6,746 nucleotides of DNA, taken from NCBI GenBank assembly GCA_003218935.1, contig QHPA01000295.1:1-6746 (forward strand). Direction: 5' to 3'. The DNA comes from Verrucomicrobiota bacterium (GTDB taxonomy: Bacteria > Verrucomicrobiota > Verrucomicrobiia > Limisphaerales > AV2). The notes beneath the pieces are model-generated. The model was given only the letters and a program-made list of their open reading frames with translations. It was not told where the DNA came from and ran no database searches. Position 1 is the first letter of the stretch. The number at the start of each line of letters is the position of its first letter. The translations under genes were made by a program, and so were the position numbers. Positions 6,611-6,746 of this stretch are shown piece by piece.

Positions 6611-6746
6611 ATGAATCTTGAAGACCATCTTGGAGACATTATCTGCAAGGCGCGCACGGCGGCGAATGCCTCTTCGGAGGACGCCGCGGCGGCTGCGGGA
6701 TTGACCGTGGACGAATTCTCCGCGCTGGAGGAGACCGGTAAGTCCG
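6611..6746 (+). CDS. N-terminal fragment of unidentified protein with HTH-like start (3' end outside window)
   Basis: An open frame begins at ATG 6611 (MNLEDHLGDIICKARTAANA) and runs off the right edge after 45 codons without a stop. The residues AAAAAGLTVDEFSALEETGK resemble the recognition part of an XRE/Cro-type helix-turn-helix (A-x-x-AGL-x-x-x-E-x-x-x-LE-x-x-G). The preceding DIICKARTAAN would be the first helix. A similar N-terminus may occur before metallo-beta-lactamase-fold hydrolases in related bacteria, but that is a weak recollection and the fragment cannot confirm it. There is no strong Shine-Dalgarno (only AAAGA ~10 bases upstream). Its codon and GC character matches its neighbours. 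Confidence 0.6.
   Translation, partial: MNLEDHLGDIICKARTAANASSEDAAAAAGLTVDEFSALEETGKS

Overview
The window is a GC-rich stretch of bacterial chromosome carrying housekeeping and envelope genes. The best guess for the source is a member of Verrucomicrobiota, perhaps near Limisphaerales/Pedosphaera. This is inferred from three things: the gene set (indirect GatB route, Mpl recycling ligase, large secreted subtilase), the style of the palindromic repeat, and mostly weak Shine-Dalgarno signals. No marker gene proves it.

Layout from left to right. Positions 2-541 (+) hold the C-terminal ~179 codons of gatB, which runs in from the left; a ~57-bp palindromic repeat is inserted in frame in the linker before its tail domain. 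A short convergent gap follows. On the minus strand, 3781 to 806 encodes a large secreted S8 subtilase with an inhibitor prodomain, a split catalytic domain carrying a PA insert, and beta-rich C-terminal domains. Its last ~46 residues lie in another frame (to 732), apparently because one base is missing from a GGG run at 871-873. A ~210-bp divergent gap then leads to mpl (3994-5388, +), a complete murein-peptide recycling ligase. Mpl converges, with only 27 bp between stop codons, on a minus-strand gene for a probably exported TPR protein (6387-5416). A 223-bp divergent gap holding a terminator-like hairpin precedes the first 45 codons of another plus-strand gene (6611 to the edge), whose start resembles a small helix-turn-helix domain.

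The genes alternate in orientation and do not form an operon. GatB serves translation, Mpl recycles cell-wall peptides in the cytoplasm, and the subtilase and TPR protein probably act outside the cytoplasm. I see no mobile element, CRISPR array, RNA gene or defence or biosynthetic cluster, and no convincing new multi-gene system. The two observations most worth following are the repeat that has become part of GatB and the frameshifted subtilase tail.
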